Below, piece by piece: positions 1-8,724 of a DNA stretch of 64,000 nucleotides. The stretch is from assembly GCF_014635985.1 (NCBI RefSeq), contig NZ_BMDT01000008.1, forward strand, positions 1 to 64,000, read 5' to 3'. The notes beneath the pieces were generated by a model that saw nothing but the letters and a program-made list of their open reading frames with translations, was not told the DNA's origin and searched no databases. Source of the DNA: Enterococcus alcedinis. Its GTDB lineage: Bacteria > Bacillota > Bacilli > Lactobacillales > Enterococcaceae. The position numbers were made by a program, and so were the translations under genes. The stretch's first letter is position 1; the number at the start of each line of letters is the position of its first letter.

Positions 1-70
1 CAGAAGTTAAGCTTCTTAGCGCCGATTGTAGTGAAGGGTTTCCCTTTGTGAGAGCAGGACGTCGCCACGC
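1..70 (+). rRNA. rrf: 5S ribosomal RNA, 3' part
   Basis: The first 70 bases match the 3' half of a Gram-positive 5S rRNA: the run GAGAGCAGGACGUCGCC followed by ACGC at the end is characteristic. The 5' part is outside the window. A rho-independent terminator follows immediately, so this is the end of an rRNA operon rather than an internal 5S gene. No tRNA genes follow it. Confidence 0.88.
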
Positions 71-76
71 AAACGA

Positions 77-107
77 AAAGTCTAGAATGAAATTTCTAGA
101 CTTTTTT
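77..107 (+). terminator. rRNA operon terminator
   Basis: Perfect 11-bp stem (77-87 with 94-104), 6-nt loop, followed by a T run. It lies 7 nt after the 5S end. Confidence 0.85.
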
Positions 108-204
108 ATTTTTCCTAAAATAAAAAAATGAAAAGTTGAATTATTCGCATATTCAATTGAAATCATGCAAAATAGAATGCAAGGATAAGAACGGAGGAAA
201 AAAG

Positions 205-639
205 ATGAATCATTCAAAAGAAGAATTAAAAAACAAACTGAGCCCAATAGCTTATGCTGTGACGCAAGAAAATTCGACGGAACGGCCATTTACTGGTGAA
301 TATGATGCACATTTTAATCCGGGAATCTATGTAGATATTGTTAGTGGCGAACCATTATTTTCGTCAAAAGATAAGTATGATGCTGGCTGCGGTTGGCCAT
401 CTTTTACGAAACCATTGCCCAAAATTCAAATAAAAGAAGTGAGTGATGATAGCTTAGGGATGCGACGAATTGAAGTTCGTAGTCAAGAGGCGGATTCGCA
501 CTTAGGCCATGTTTTTCCAGACGGACCTCAAGATGCAGGAGGATTGCGTTACTGTATTAATTCAGCGGCATTAAAATTTATTCCAAAAGACGAAATGGAA
601 GCAGCAGGCTATGGAGACTATTTATTAACAGTTGAATAA
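205..639 (+). CDS. msrB: Peptide-methionine (R)-S-oxide reductase MsrB
   Basis: Cytosolic repair enzyme that reduces the R epimer of methionine sulfoxide in oxidised proteins, using thioredoxin. The 144-aa product has the MsrB fold landmarks GCGWPSF, the H-L-G-H-V-F motif and the C-terminal [11 protein letters not shown] segment, whose Cys is the catalytic residue of the family. The paired CxxC zinc motifs of some MsrBs are not seen, so this is the zinc-less form. I chose ATG 205 over an upstream ATG at 136 because GGAGG lies 7 nt before 205 and the extra 23 residues do not look like MsrB. It stands alone between two terminators; no msrA is adjacent. Confidence 0.93.
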   Translation: MNHSKEELKNKLSPIAYAVTQENSTERPFTGEYDAHFNPGIYVDIVSGEPLFSSKDKYDAGCGWPSFTKPLPKIQIKEVSDDSLGMRRIEVRSQEADSHLGHVFPDGPQDAGGLRYCINSAALKFIPKDEMEAAGYGDYLLTVE

Positions 640-649
640 AATGAAGCGG

Positions 650-679
650 CCTAGATTGTTTTGCTAATCTAGGTTTTTC
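650..679 (+). terminator. msrB terminator
   Basis: 8-bp stem CCTAGATT/AATCTAGG (650-657 with 666-673) and five T residues directly after. Confidence 0.8.
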
Positions 680-695
680 ATATTAGGTCAATTTG

Positions 696-704
696 TGGTA
701 CAAT
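696..704 (+). promoter_or_regulatory. Extended -10 promoter for ruvAB
   Basis: TGGTACAAT is an extended -10 element (TGn plus TACAAT) 31 nt before the ruvA start. No convincing -35 hexamer is visible, as is common with extended -10 promoters. Confidence 0.55.
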
Positions 705-735
705 AAAGGGAACATATGTGCAGAAAGGGTTAGTT

Positions 736-1335
736 ATGTACGAATATATTATTGGTCAAGTGACCGCAATTACACCGGCTTATATAGTAGTTGAAAATCA
801 AGGTATCGGTTATCAAATTCAATGTGGCAATCCATATTTTTATTCTAGCAAAATGAATCAATCACTACAGATTTATTTACATCAAGTGGTTCGAGAAGAT
901 GCGCATCTATTATATGGCTTTAAAACGATTGAAGAAAAAAAATTATTTTTACGTTTAATCAGTGTTTCAGGTATTGGTCCAAAGAGTGGATTAGCGATTA
1001 TGGCTAATGAAGATCACGTCGGACTGATTCAAGCAATTGAAACCAGTGATGCGACGTATTTAATCAAGTTCCCAGGTGTCGGTAAGAAGACCGCACAACA
1101 GTTAATTTTAGATTTAAAAGGTAAATTGGCTGATTTATTAAACGAAGAGTTACCACTTGATGCACCAATCAAAACAACTCAAGTACCGCAATTAGAGGAA
1201 GCCTTAGCAGCCCTACAAGCATTGGGATATAGCGAGAGGGAAGTTAAACGAGTTCACAAAGAACTGCTCAAGGAGAGCTGTCATACGACAGATGAATACT
1301 TGCGTGTTGCTTTACGATTAATTATGAAGACATAA
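736..1335 (+). CDS. ruvA: Holliday junction branch migration protein RuvA
   Basis: RuvA tetramers bind four-way DNA junctions and load the RuvB motor during recombinational repair. The 199-aa product has the three RuvA domains: N-terminal OB-fold ([12 protein letters not shown] onwards), central helix-hairpin-helix pair ([11 protein letters not shown] near 80 and [20 protein letters not shown] near 115), and the C-terminal RuvB-contacting three-helix domain ([17 protein letters not shown]). ATG 736 is preferred to GTG 718 because AAAGGG lies 6-7 nt before it and the protein then starts as family members do. ruvB follows 17 nt downstream, so the two form an operon. A ruvC gene is absent, as expected in Firmicutes. 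Confidence 0.95.
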   Translation: MYEYIIGQVTAITPAYIVVENQGIGYQIQCGNPYFYSSKMNQSLQIYLHQVVREDAHLLYGFKTIEEKKLFLRLISVSGIGPKSGLAIMANEDHVGLIQAIETSDATYLIKFPGVGKKTAQQLILDLKGKLADLLNEELPLDAPIKTTQVPQLEEALAALQALGYSEREVKRVHKELLKESCHTTDEYLRVALRLIMKT

Positions 1336-1352
1336 GTTAGAGGGGACAATAG

Positions 1353-2354
1353 ATGGAAGAACGAATTATTTCACCGATTGAAAAGGAAGAGGATACTTTT
1401 GAGAAATCTCTTCGCCCGCAATATTTTCGCGAATATATCGGCCAGGATAAAGTCAAAAATGAATTAGATATTTATATTCAAGCGGCTAAGCAACGTGAGG
1501 AGTCACTTGATCATGTCTTATTATATGGACCGCCTGGACTAGGAAAAACGACAATGGCAATGGTGATAGCGAATGAAATGCAAGTCAATATTCGTACGAC
1601 GAGTGGTCCTGTGATTGAAAAACCAGGTGATTTAGTTGCTATTTTGAATGAACTTGAACCAGGAGATGTTCTATTTATTGATGAAATTCATCGTTTGCCA
1701 CGAATTGTTGAAGAAATGCTCTATTCAGCAATGGAAGACTTTTATATAGACATCATGGTAGGCCAAGGAACGACCGCTCACCCTGTCCATTTCCCTTTAC
1801 CGCCATTTACCTTAATCGGCGCAACGACGCGCGCAGGGATGCTATCAGCACCTATGAGAGACCGTTTTGGTATTATCTCTCATATGGAATATTATCATGA
1901 AAAAGATTTACAAGAAATTGTGATCCGCTCAGCGACTATTTTTGAAACAGAAATTATCCCAGAAGGAGCATTAGAAATTGCTCGACGTTCGAGAGGGACA
2001 CCACGTATTGCGAATCGTCTCTTAAAAAGGGTACGTGATTTTGCTCAGGTCCAAGCAGATGGGGTGATTAATCGTCAAATTGCTGATCAAGCGCTATTTT
2101 TATTACAGGTAGATCACCAAGGACTTGATTACGTCGATCAAAAGCTGATTAAAACAATGATTGAGCTCTATAACGGAGGACCAGTTGGGTTGAGTACGCT
2201 CTCGGTAAATATCGGTGAAGAACAAGAAACAGTAGAAGATATGTATGAACCGTATTTAATTCAAAAAGGATTCCTCAAACGCACGTCACGTGGTCGGATT
2301 GCAACGCGTTTATCTTATGAACACTTTAATTATCCATACCATGAGAATAATTAA
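1353..2354 (+). CDS. ruvB: Holliday junction ATP-dependent helicase RuvB
   Basis: AAA+ motor that pumps DNA through the RuvA-bound junction. The 333-aa length is normal. Walker A is GPPGLGKTT (near residue 59), Walker B is LFIDEIHRL, sensor 1 lies in the GATTRAG segment, and the arginine-finger region is MRDRFG. The C-terminal winged helix ends with the [11 protein letters not shown] segment. It is the second gene of the ruvAB operon with a GAGGGG ribosome binding site. No clear terminator was found in the 282 bases that follow; that stretch holds no convincing gene. Confidence 0.96.
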   Translation: MEERIISPIEKEEDTFEKSLRPQYFREYIGQDKVKNELDIYIQAAKQREESLDHVLLYGPPGLGKTTMAMVIANEMQVNIRTTSGPVIEKPGDLVAILNELEPGDVLFIDEIHRLPRIVEEMLYSAMEDFYIDIMVGQGTTAHPVHFPLPPFTLIGATTRAGMLSAPMRDRFGIISHMEYYHEKDLQEIVIRSATIFETEIIPEGALEIARRSRGTPRIANRLLKRVRDFAQVQADGVINRQIADQALFLLQVDHQGLDYVDQKLIKTMIELYNGGPVGLSTLSVNIGEEQETVEDMYEPYLIQKGFLKRTSRGRIATRLSYEHFNYPYHENN

Positions 2355-2636
2355 AGGATCGACTCACCCGTAATCGTCTTTTGATTGATTACATGTTTAA
2401 GTTGTTTCAGATGCTATCCGAATCGTGGGCAGCATAAGCTTTTGATATAATACTTTTGGATTTTTGTCATCGTCACTTAAGGTAAGTTTTTATTTGTTTG
2501 TCATCGTATAACTTGGATCTTATAATAGTAAAATTCAAGAGTCTTGATAAGAATGAAACAGTTAGAAGGATAAATTAGACGGTGTTAGTACCGGGAAGGA
2601 TAATGAATCGATTGAACTTGAGGAAGGACGAGTCTT

Positions 2637-2996
2637 ATGGACAAAAAAAATAGCTCTTTCAAAAAGTTAGGCAAACACCTCGTTCGGACGTCGATTACTT
2701 TGCTTGATAGTTTATTTAATGATAATTTAGAGCAACAACAGATGCTTGAGAAGCATCGTGAGCAGTTATTAGATGCCAGTCGTCGCAAGGCATTGGTTGT
2801 TTTACAATTAAAGACAAAAAAAATCGCTCATTTTGAAACGGTTGTAGGTTACGTGACTACAAAACGACCGATTCATGAGCAAGTTGTCATTAAAATTCAA
2901 AATAATTTACAGCAATTACGAATCGTGGCTTTACGAGATATTGAAAAAGTCAGTGTACTAGATACAAAGAATAAGCATAAATTAATTGCTAAATAA
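2637..2996 (+). CDS. Hypothetical cytosolic protein, 119 aa
   Basis: I do not recognise this protein. It is basic, lacks membrane segments or a signal peptide, has a Lys-rich N-terminus (MDKKNSSFKKLGKHL), a helical Gln/Glu-rich middle (NLEQQQMLEKHREQLLDASRR) and a beta-rich C-terminal half (ALVVLQLKTKKIAHFETVVGYV, then VVIKIQNN...LRIVALRDIEKVSVLD). The start is supported by AGGAAGG 9 nt upstream and the gene is closed by a strong terminator. The second half could be a small SH3-like or RNA-binding barrel, but this is a guess from strand pattern only. Confidence 0.7.
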   Translation: MDKKNSSFKKLGKHLVRTSITLLDSLFNDNLEQQQMLEKHREQLLDASRRKALVVLQLKTKKIAHFETVVGYVTTKRPIHEQVVIKIQNNLQQLRIVALRDIEKVSVLDTKNKHKLIAK

Positions 2997-3000
2997 ATCA

Positions 3001-3049
3001 AACACCCACTGATATCCAGTTACTTAAACGGATATCAGTGGGTGTTTTT
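3001..3049 (+). terminator. Strong terminator between convergent genes
   Basis: Perfect 16-bp stem (3001-3016 with 3031-3046) and T run. It ends the 119-aa gene and, read from the other strand, may also stop the XRE regulator transcript. Confidence 0.9.
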
Positions 3050-3094
3050 GTTCTATCATTAGTTGGATTATCAAAGGGAAATAGGTTCCCAAAT

Positions 3095-3466
3095 TTATTT
3101 TTCTTTCTTTTTTAAAGCATAATGTCCAGAAATAATTCCATCGAAAAATTTCTTTTCTTCCTCAGAAAGGATGTATTGATTTGCATACTTGATACGAGCA
3201 TTAGAGTTAAGTAATATTTCTAAATCATATTGAATACTTCGATTGGACTCAAAGGGATAATCATTTAATCCAAGTATGTAATCAGAAGTGACGTCGAACA
3301 CTTTTGAAAGTTTAATTAATTCTTCTGCTGTGAGTTTACGTGAGCCATTTTCAATTTTACTCATAGTCGATTTACTAATACCCATTTTTTGAGCTAATTT
3401 TGTTTGGGACCAATCTTTCTTTTCTCTTAAATTAACGATTCGTTGAAAAATAATCTTTTGGTTCAT
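3095..3466 (-). CDS. XRE-family (Cro/CI-type) transcriptional regulator
   Basis: A 123-aa DNA-binding protein. Residues about 8-62 are a canonical HTH_3 domain: REKKDWSQTKLAQKMGISKSTMSKIENGSRKL contains the helix-turn-helix, and FDVTSDYILGLNDYP is the typical end of the domain. The ~55-residue C-terminal tail is helical and charged and has no recognised ligand domain. ATG 3466 is preferred over GTG 3472 because AAGGA sits 9 nt before the ATG. It is divergent from the Mga-like gene at 3725, and the region between them is full of repeated GTTTCT/GATAC motifs, so autoregulation and control of the divergent gene are likely (inference). Confidence 0.88.
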   Translation of the reverse strand: MNQKIIFQRIVNLREKKDWSQTKLAQKMGISKSTMSKIENGSRKLTAEELIKLSKVFDVTSDYILGLNDYPFESNRSIQYDLEILLNSNARIKYANQYILSEEEKKFFDGIISGHYALKKKEK

Positions 3467-3491
3467 TGACACCAGTCCTTAATTTCAAATA

Positions 3492-3642
3492 CATTTTCGA
3501 TACTATATTAACATCGTTTCTAAAAAAGATACGCAATGTCGGTAAAATAGATACCAGAAGCATTGACGTTTCTGAATTAGAGATACTATAATAGGTATTG
3601 TTTCTTAAATCGAAACGAGTCTATAAAAAGTTTCGATTTAAG
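3492..3642 (+). promoter_or_regulatory. Putative operator cluster between XRE and Mga-like genes
   Basis: GATAC occurs at 3499, 3528, 3550 and 3582; GTTTCT or GTTTCG occurs at 3516, 3568, 3599 and 3630. CGTTTCT-n-GATAC composite units occur twice (3515-3532 and 3567-3586). A perfect 13-bp inverted repeat CTTAAATCGAAAC/GTTTCGATTTAAG lies at 3604-3616 and 3630-3642. These surround the promoters of both divergent genes, which fits a regulator binding array. Confidence 0.6.
3563..3592 (+). promoter_or_regulatory. Promoter for the Mga-like regulator
   Basis: TTGACG (-35, 3563-3568) and a perfect TATAAT (-10, 3587-3592) separated by 18 nt. Transcription would start near 3599, so the inverted repeat at 3604-3642 lies at the start of the transcript. 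Confidence 0.7.
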
Positions 3643-3724
3643 TATTATTTTAATCCAGAAAAGACGGGAAACATTTTTTTAATGAATAATTATAGTGATG
3701 AAGAGGGATGGAGGATATTGAACG

Positions 3725-5119
3725 ATGTTTGGCTTTTCAAAAGAGGTAGACTTTAAACATCAAATTTTTTTATATTTAGATCAGCAAAATGGTTATACGA
3801 CAACGGAAGAAGTCGCGAAGCATTTGCGTGTGTTAACGAATCAAACCACACTTAAATATCTTAAAGAGATTAAAGAAAGTCTGGCATCTTTGTATTCAGA
3901 GGAACAATTATCCTTGAACATAGGGAAAAGATTTGGTATACAGCTCGTTCGTAAAGAAGCGAACTATCAACGTTTTTTTGAAAAAATGTATTCGAAAGAA
4001 GTCGTCTATGTCATTTACCGTAGGCTCATGTTAGAACGTGATTTTGAAGCTGAAGCATTTTGTGAACAAAATGATATCAGTTTGTCGACGTTACGCCGTT
4101 TAATTAATCGGATGAATCAAGAACTCAAGCCTTATCAAGTATTCATTCGAGTGGGGAAAGACGTTAGTATGGTTGGGGATGAAGCTCGAATTCGCTTATT
4201 GTTTTTCACCGTGTTTTATCATATCCATCGTAAAATTTCGGAGGTGCCATGGATGGATGGTGCAGGTTTTTTAGAAATGAGTCAGCAAATTTGCGACACT
4301 TACTATGACGAATCGAAAGAGGAACGATTAGAGGTGCTGGCGCTATGGTTATTCGTTAATTTACACTCAGAGTCTTTAGGTAAACGAATAACACGCGAAA
4401 TGTTTGATGCGTCATACTCAATTCTTTATACGAATGACCAGTGTTCACCTGAGACTTGGCGTTATATCTTTCTAGTCATCTACGGTTTAGATTTTTTTGA
4501 CTTTGCTCCAATACTGACTTATGAAGCATTGCAACAAAATAAGTATTCAGAAATGGCAAAAGATTGGTTATCTCTATTTGAAAAGCATGTTCGCACTGTG
4601 ACTAAAGAAGAAAAAGAACAATTTTTTATTCAAGTTTACCAGTATTCTTTAATCGAAAGCGTGATTGACGCCCCTGAAGTGTTCGATTCGGTTTTTCATT
4701 TAGCAAATCCGTTAATGTTTCAATCGTACAATTATTATTCCCTCGTCTTTGAACGACTATGGGAGTTATTTATCAAACAGCAAGGGTATGTTGAGAATTG
4801 CGTCAATAAGGAACGTGTGAAGTCATGGACGTTTCAATTGATGTTAACACAAGAACTCGTACCAAACCTTCACTGTGCTTGGCGCACCAATCTTCCAAGT
4901 AGCGCAATCATGGGTTTAGAAAAAGTCCTTCAATGGGAATTAATGCAAGTTGCGAATCTTCATTTCGTGGCGGATTGCGAACAAGCGGATTTGATTTTAT
5001 CTACTGAACCGACGACTCAAGGAATTGCTATCGCCGAAGTGCCATCTGAGCAAGATTTCACGCGGTTAAAAAAGGCGATTGACGATTGGCTAAGGACGCA
5101 ACAAATGATTTTTTCCTAA
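3725..5119 (+). CDS. Mga-type helix-turn-helix transcriptional regulator
   Basis: A 464-aa cytosolic regulator of the Mga/AtxA class, which activate virulence or carbohydrate genes in Lactobacillales. The N-terminal third contains two DNA-binding segments: an HTH_DeoR/Mga-like one (YTTTEEVAKHLRVLTNQTTLKYLKEI, about 20-45) and a second winged HTH (AFCEQNDISLSTLRRLINRMNQEL, about 108-131). The rest is helical and PRD-like, and the final segment (LHFVADCEQADLILST) resembles an EIIB-like fold. The start has a GAGG-rich sequence upstream. It is followed by its own terminator and then the two glycosidase genes, which are its most likely targets (inference). PRD phosphorylation histidines could not be assigned with confidence. 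Confidence 0.78.
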   Translation: MFGFSKEVDFKHQIFLYLDQQNGYTTTEEVAKHLRVLTNQTTLKYLKEIKESLASLYSEEQLSLNIGKRFGIQLVRKEANYQRFFEKMYSKEVVYVIYRRLMLERDFEAEAFCEQNDISLSTLRRLINRMNQELKPYQVFIRVGKDVSMVGDEARIRLLFFTVFYHIHRKISEVPWMDGAGFLEMSQQICDTYYDESKEERLEVLALWLFVNLHSESLGKRITREMFDASYSILYTNDQCSPETWRYIFLVIYGLDFFDFAPILTYEALQQNKYSEMAKDWLSLFEKHVRTVTKEEKEQFFIQVYQYSLIESVIDAPEVFDSVFHLANPLMFQSYNYYSLVFERLWELFIKQQGYVENCVNKERVKSWTFQLMLTQELVPNLHCAWRTNLPSSAIMGLEKVLQWELMQVANLHFVADCEQADLILSTEPTTQGIAIAEVPSEQDFTRLKKAIDDWLRTQQMIFS

Positions 5120-5139
5120 TTGATTTAAAAGCTAAGAAT

Positions 5140-5177
5140 CTTTTTCAGTCAGATGCGATGGCTGAAAAAGTTTTTTT
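5140..5177 (+). terminator. Terminator after the Mga-like gene
   Basis: 12-bp stem with one G-T pair (5140-5151 with 5159-5170), followed by seven T residues. Confidence 0.85.
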
Positions 5178-5265
5178 ATTTCTTCAAAAAGACTTCTAAA
5201 ATGTAAGGGCTTTTAGTATGCTTGAGAAGAACGAAAATATGCAAAATAAGCGAGGAAAAAAGAAT

Positions 5266-6924
5266 ATGGCATTCAATTGGGTGACACTAAAAGAAGAAAT
5301 GCGCAAAGATGCGGAATTTCGGATTGAAAAGACGAAAGAAAAACAAATTCTTTGGCAAAATGAAAAAACGTATCATTACTTTGCTGCCACTTTTGAAGAA
5401 TTAAACGCAATCGTTTGTCGCGTTGAAGGTTTCTCGAAGTGCGAATACCAAATGTATCAAGTCGAGGCAACCACGGCCCACATTGGTCGTGGAAGTGAAT
5501 GGGGTGTGATTCCTGCATTTCCCACGGAACAATATTTAGATGTGCTAAAACCATATGATGATCAAGAGCAAGTAACGACACGACAACTTTTTTGCTTCGA
5601 AGTGAGGAGTGCTGTTGTCGGAGAACATCAAGGTGAATTGCAGCTGTGGATTAATGGCAGACTAGAGGAGTCACTTGTTCTCGAGTTGGATGTCGTGGTT
5701 CAGCAATTGAGCCAAGAGGAGCCCTTTGGATTAGAGCTGTGGCAGTATCCTTTTGCGGTGGCACGGTATTATGGGATTGAAGAACAAGATTACTTTAAGG
5801 CCACTCATTTAGCCAAAATTAAAGAGAGTTTAGTACGTTATCGTCAAGCAGGTGGCGATGTCATTGTAACGGCGATCCTTCATGATCCATGGAACCATCA
5901 AACGTACGATGCTTATCCAAGTTTAATTAAGTGGCAACAGACAGCAACTGGATTTACCTTTGATTTTAGTTGGTTTGATCAATACGTAGCGCTTAATTTA
6001 GACGTAGGTATTACGAAAAAAATCAAATGTTTCTCAATGTTGCCTTGGGAAGATAAAATTTATTACTGGAATCAACAAGGAGAATTACAGCAAGAGCAAT
6101 ATCCCGTTGGATCGAGTGAATGGCAAACGATTTGGGGACAATTCTTAACCGCTTTTGTGGCTCATATCGAAACAAAAGGTTGGTTTGAAAAGACGTATAT
6201 TGCGATTGATGAGCGACCGGCCGAAACGTTACAGCATGTGATTGCTTTATTAGAACAGTATCCGAGTTCATCAGGAGAACGATTAAAACTCTCTTGTGCG
6301 ATGGATTATCAAAATTTTGATGAAACATTATTGGATCAAATTGCTGATGTTTCGATTGGACAAAGTCATTTAGGGTCAAGAGAAATTTTCCAACGCTTGT
6401 GTGCCTCACGTCGTCAAAAGGGGCTCTTTACATCAATCTATAATTGTGTCGGTGATTATCCAAGTCTATTCTTATACAGCAGTCCTTATGAGACGCAGTG
6501 GGTCTTATGGAACGCAGTAAGCTACGGCAGTGATGGTTTTTTACGTTGGGCATTAGATGCTTGGGTAGAAGCCCCCTTAGAAAATGCCAGTCATTGGTAT
6601 TGGGAAAGTGGCGATCCATTTTTAATTTATCCGCATGAGCCAGGTGAAAAAGAAGCCTATTTATCGATTCGTTATCAAAAGTTGTTAGAAGTGATGACTC
6701 AAATTTGCCAATACAAACAGTTAAAAGCACAGGAACCAGCAAGTGTTGCGGAGCTTGACGATTATTTATCGACGTTATTCTTTCCGGAAAGTATCGAAAA
6801 TCCATACGGGGCAAGAATTGCGAAAGAAAACACGAGTCATGAAGCGATTCGACTGGCGATGGAGACGATAAAACAATTATTAAATGAAGCGACGATTGCT
6901 GTTGTAGGAGGCCTTTTAAAGTGA
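5266..6924 (+). CDS. GH123-like glycoside hydrolase (DUF4091-type)
   Basis: About 552 aa. An N-terminal beta-rich domain (to ~170) precedes a TIM-barrel-like region. The segment KTYIAIDERP places adjacent Asp-Glu (D315-E316 counted from this start) where GH123 beta-N-acetylgalactosaminidases carry their Asp-Glu catalytic pair for substrate-assisted hydrolysis. The barrel segments LRWALDAW and HWYWESGDPFLIYP near 430-465 also fit that family. There is no signal peptide, so it acts in the cytosol. ATG 5266 is favoured (GAGGA 9 nt upstream), but ATG 5218 also has AAGGG 8 nt upstream and would add 16 residues. The next gene overlaps by 4 nt, so both are co-translated. Substrate GalNAc-beta is inferred, not shown. 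Confidence 0.72.
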   Translation: MAFNWVTLKEEMRKDAEFRIEKTKEKQILWQNEKTYHYFAATFEELNAIVCRVEGFSKCEYQMYQVEATTAHIGRGSEWGVIPAFPTEQYLDVLKPYDDQEQVTTRQLFCFEVRSAVVGEHQGELQLWINGRLEESLVLELDVVVQQLSQEEPFGLELWQYPFAVARYYGIEEQDYFKATHLAKIKESLVRYRQAGGDVIVTAILHDPWNHQTYDAYPSLIKWQQTATGFTFDFSWFDQYVALNLDVGITKKIKCFSMLPWEDKIYYWNQQGELQQEQYPVGSSEWQTIWGQFLTAFVAHIETKGWFEKTYIAIDERPAETLQHVIALLEQYPSSSGERLKLSCAMDYQNFDETLLDQIADVSIGQSHLGSREIFQRLCASRRQKGLFTSIYNCVGDYPSLFLYSSPYETQWVLWNAVSYGSDGFLRWALDAWVEAPLENASHWYWESGDPFLIYPHEPGEKEAYLSIRYQKLLEVMTQICQYKQLKAQEPASVAELDDYLSTLFFPESIENPYGARIAKENTSHEAIRLAMETIKQLLNEATIAVVGGLLK

Positions 6925-8327
6925 AAGTAGAAGAATTAGTAAAAATCGTACCAAGCCCACGCCAAATTGCATGGCAGCAAACGGAGTATTATGGTTTTAT
7001 TCATTTTGGCATCAATACAATGACCAATTTAGAGTGGGGATTTGGTGATGAACCATTAGACTTATTTAATCCCAAACAATTAGATGGTGACCGTTGGGTG
7101 CGTCAACTCAAAGAAGCGCAAATGCAAGGGGTGATCTTGACCTGTAAACACCACGACGGCTTTTGCTTGTGGCCGACAGCGACGACTGATTATTCAGTAA
7201 AACATACTCCATGGAAAAACGGTACCGGTGATTTGGTGAAAGAAGTCGCTGAAGCGTGCCATAAATACGGTTTAAAATTTGGTGTCTATTTATCACCTTG
7301 GGATCGTCATGAGCCAAGTTATGGTAGTGGTCGAGCATATGATGATTTATATGTTGCACAATTGACAGAGCTTCTGACAAATTATGGTGAGATCTTTAGT
7401 ATTTGGCTAGACGGTGCCAATGGTGAAGGACCCAATGGGAAAAAGCAAACGTATGATTGGGAGCGCTATTATGAAGTCATGCGTCGTTTGCAACCGGATG
7501 CCGCAATCAGTGTTTGTGGTCCAGATGTTCGTTGGTGTGGGAATGAAGCGGGGCAAACCCGTCCACAAGAATGGAGTGTTGTTCCGATTGAGTTACACAA
7601 TTTAGAAAAAATTGCGGAACATTCACAACAAATTGATGATGGTGCATTTTCACGTAAATTAACCTCCGGTGATGAGGATTTAGGCAGTCGGGAGGTCTTA
7701 CAAAATTATCAAGGCGAGTTGGTTTGGTTCCCAGCAGAAGTCAATACATCGATTCGCCCAGGCTGGTTTTATCATCCAGAAGAAGACAATCAAGTCCGCG
7801 ATGTGGCGGAACTGTATGCGATTTACTTGAAGACCGTGGGTGGAAATAGCACGTTCTTACTCAACTTACCACCAAATAAAGAAGGGTTAATACATGAAAA
7901 TGACCTCGCAGTATTAAAAGAATTAGGACAAAAAATCATTCAAGTGAAAGATCAAACACTGATTGCGAATGCTCAATTACATGTTTCATCGGCAAGAAAA
8001 GCGATTACGTTGTCAGATTTATTAGCAGATGATCGCCCATTTTGGCAAAGTCAGCCAGAGGATCAGGCACCTTTTATTGAAATTAGTTGGGATGAAGAGC
8101 AGCGAATTCAACGTGTGAGCTTGAAAGAAGCGATTCAAGAGAGCCAGAGGGTTGAAGCTTTCACGATTTATTATGAAGCGGAAGACGAATTAAAAGTAGC
8201 CGAAAGAGGGACGATGATTGGCTATCAGAAGATCGTTGAATTTCCAGCGATTGAAACCAAGCGCATTCGAATTGTTTTCGAGCAATTTCGTGCAGCACCA
8301 ACCATTACACAAATCAATATCAATTAG
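6921..8327 (+). CDS. GH29 alpha-L-fucosidase, intracellular
   Basis: 468 aa. The N-terminal barrel has classical GH29 signatures: FIHFGINTMTNLEWG near 26-40, the CKHHDGFCLWPT motif at 75-86, and IWLDGA with the likely nucleophile D164. The C-terminal ~130 residues form a beta-sandwich-like domain that starts after TFLLNLPPNKEGLIHENDL. It starts at GTG 6921 (GGAGG at 6907-6911), overlapping the stop of the GH123-like gene as GTGA, so translation is coupled. No signal peptide is present, unlike many fucosidases, which implies an imported small fucosylated glycan. No sugar transporter is adjacent. Confidence 0.9.
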   Translation: MKVEELVKIVPSPRQIAWQQTEYYGFIHFGINTMTNLEWGFGDEPLDLFNPKQLDGDRWVRQLKEAQMQGVILTCKHHDGFCLWPTATTDYSVKHTPWKNGTGDLVKEVAEACHKYGLKFGVYLSPWDRHEPSYGSGRAYDDLYVAQLTELLTNYGEIFSIWLDGANGEGPNGKKQTYDWERYYEVMRRLQPDAAISVCGPDVRWCGNEAGQTRPQEWSVVPIELHNLEKIAEHSQQIDDGAFSRKLTSGDEDLGSREVLQNYQGELVWFPAEVNTSIRPGWFYHPEEDNQVRDVAELYAIYLKTVGGNSTFLLNLPPNKEGLIHENDLAVLKELGQKIIQVKDQTLIANAQLHVSSARKAITLSDLLADDRPFWQSQPEDQAPFIEISWDEEQRIQRVSLKEAIQESQRVEAFTIYYEAEDELKVAERGTMIGYQKIVEFPAIETKRIRIVFEQFRAAPTITQININ

Positions 8328-8676
8328 TTGATTATTTAAGTAAAAAAGATAAATAAGCACGTATCGCTCTCTAAGACATCTGAGATTGATACGTGCTTAT
8401 TACTCGCCATTAAACGCTTCTCATATAACCTAGGATAGACGGTATAAATCAATCAGCTACTCATAAATAAGCCAATCTGAAAAAAAGTGAAAAAGCACAC
8501 TTTCTTTTCAGATCTGTACTTATTTATCGTAGCTAAACGATTGATTGATAACCTTTGATAAACGGTATATTCGAAGCAATGACTAGGTAATAAGCCAGAA
8601 TCTTTTTGAAAGTAAAAAGCACTTTCAAACAATTCTTTGCTTATTACTCGTCATTAAACGCTCCTCATATAACCTT
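8328..8676 (+). repeat. Tandem array of three palindromic intergenic repeat units
   Basis: Unit 2 (8439-8554) and unit 3 (8561-8676) are each 116 bp with a 6-nt spacer and both run from ACGGTATA to ATAACCT. Unit 1 (to 8431) shares the ATTACTCG-CATTAAACGCTTCTCATATAACCT end but lacks the left terminus. Each unit folds on itself: unit 3 pairs GGTAATAAGCCAGAAT-TTTGAAAGT with ACTTTCAAA-ATTCTTTGCTTATTACTC. Copies of unit 3 recur at 13186-13300 and, reversed, at 32319 and 42340. Confidence 0.85.
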
Positions 8677-8682
8677 GAATAA

Positions 8683-8713
8683 CAAAAAGGCCTACCGGAG
8701 GGGACCGGTAGGC
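8683..8713 (-). terminator. brnQ terminator
   Basis: GCCTACCGG/CCGGTAGGC stem (8690-8698 with 8705-8713), with an A run at 8683-8688 that reads as T on the minus strand, 3' of brnQ. Confidence 0.8.
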
Positions 8714-8724
8714 AAGGAGTAAAA

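Noticed and set aside
3604-3642. Rho-independent terminator
   Set aside because: The perfect 13-bp inverted repeat has no T run and lies just after a promoter; an operator is more likely.
8328-8676. CRISPR array
   Set aside because: The regular ~122-bp period comes from long palindromic units with 6-7 nt spacers, unlike short CRISPR repeats with unique ~30-nt spacers, and no cas genes are present.
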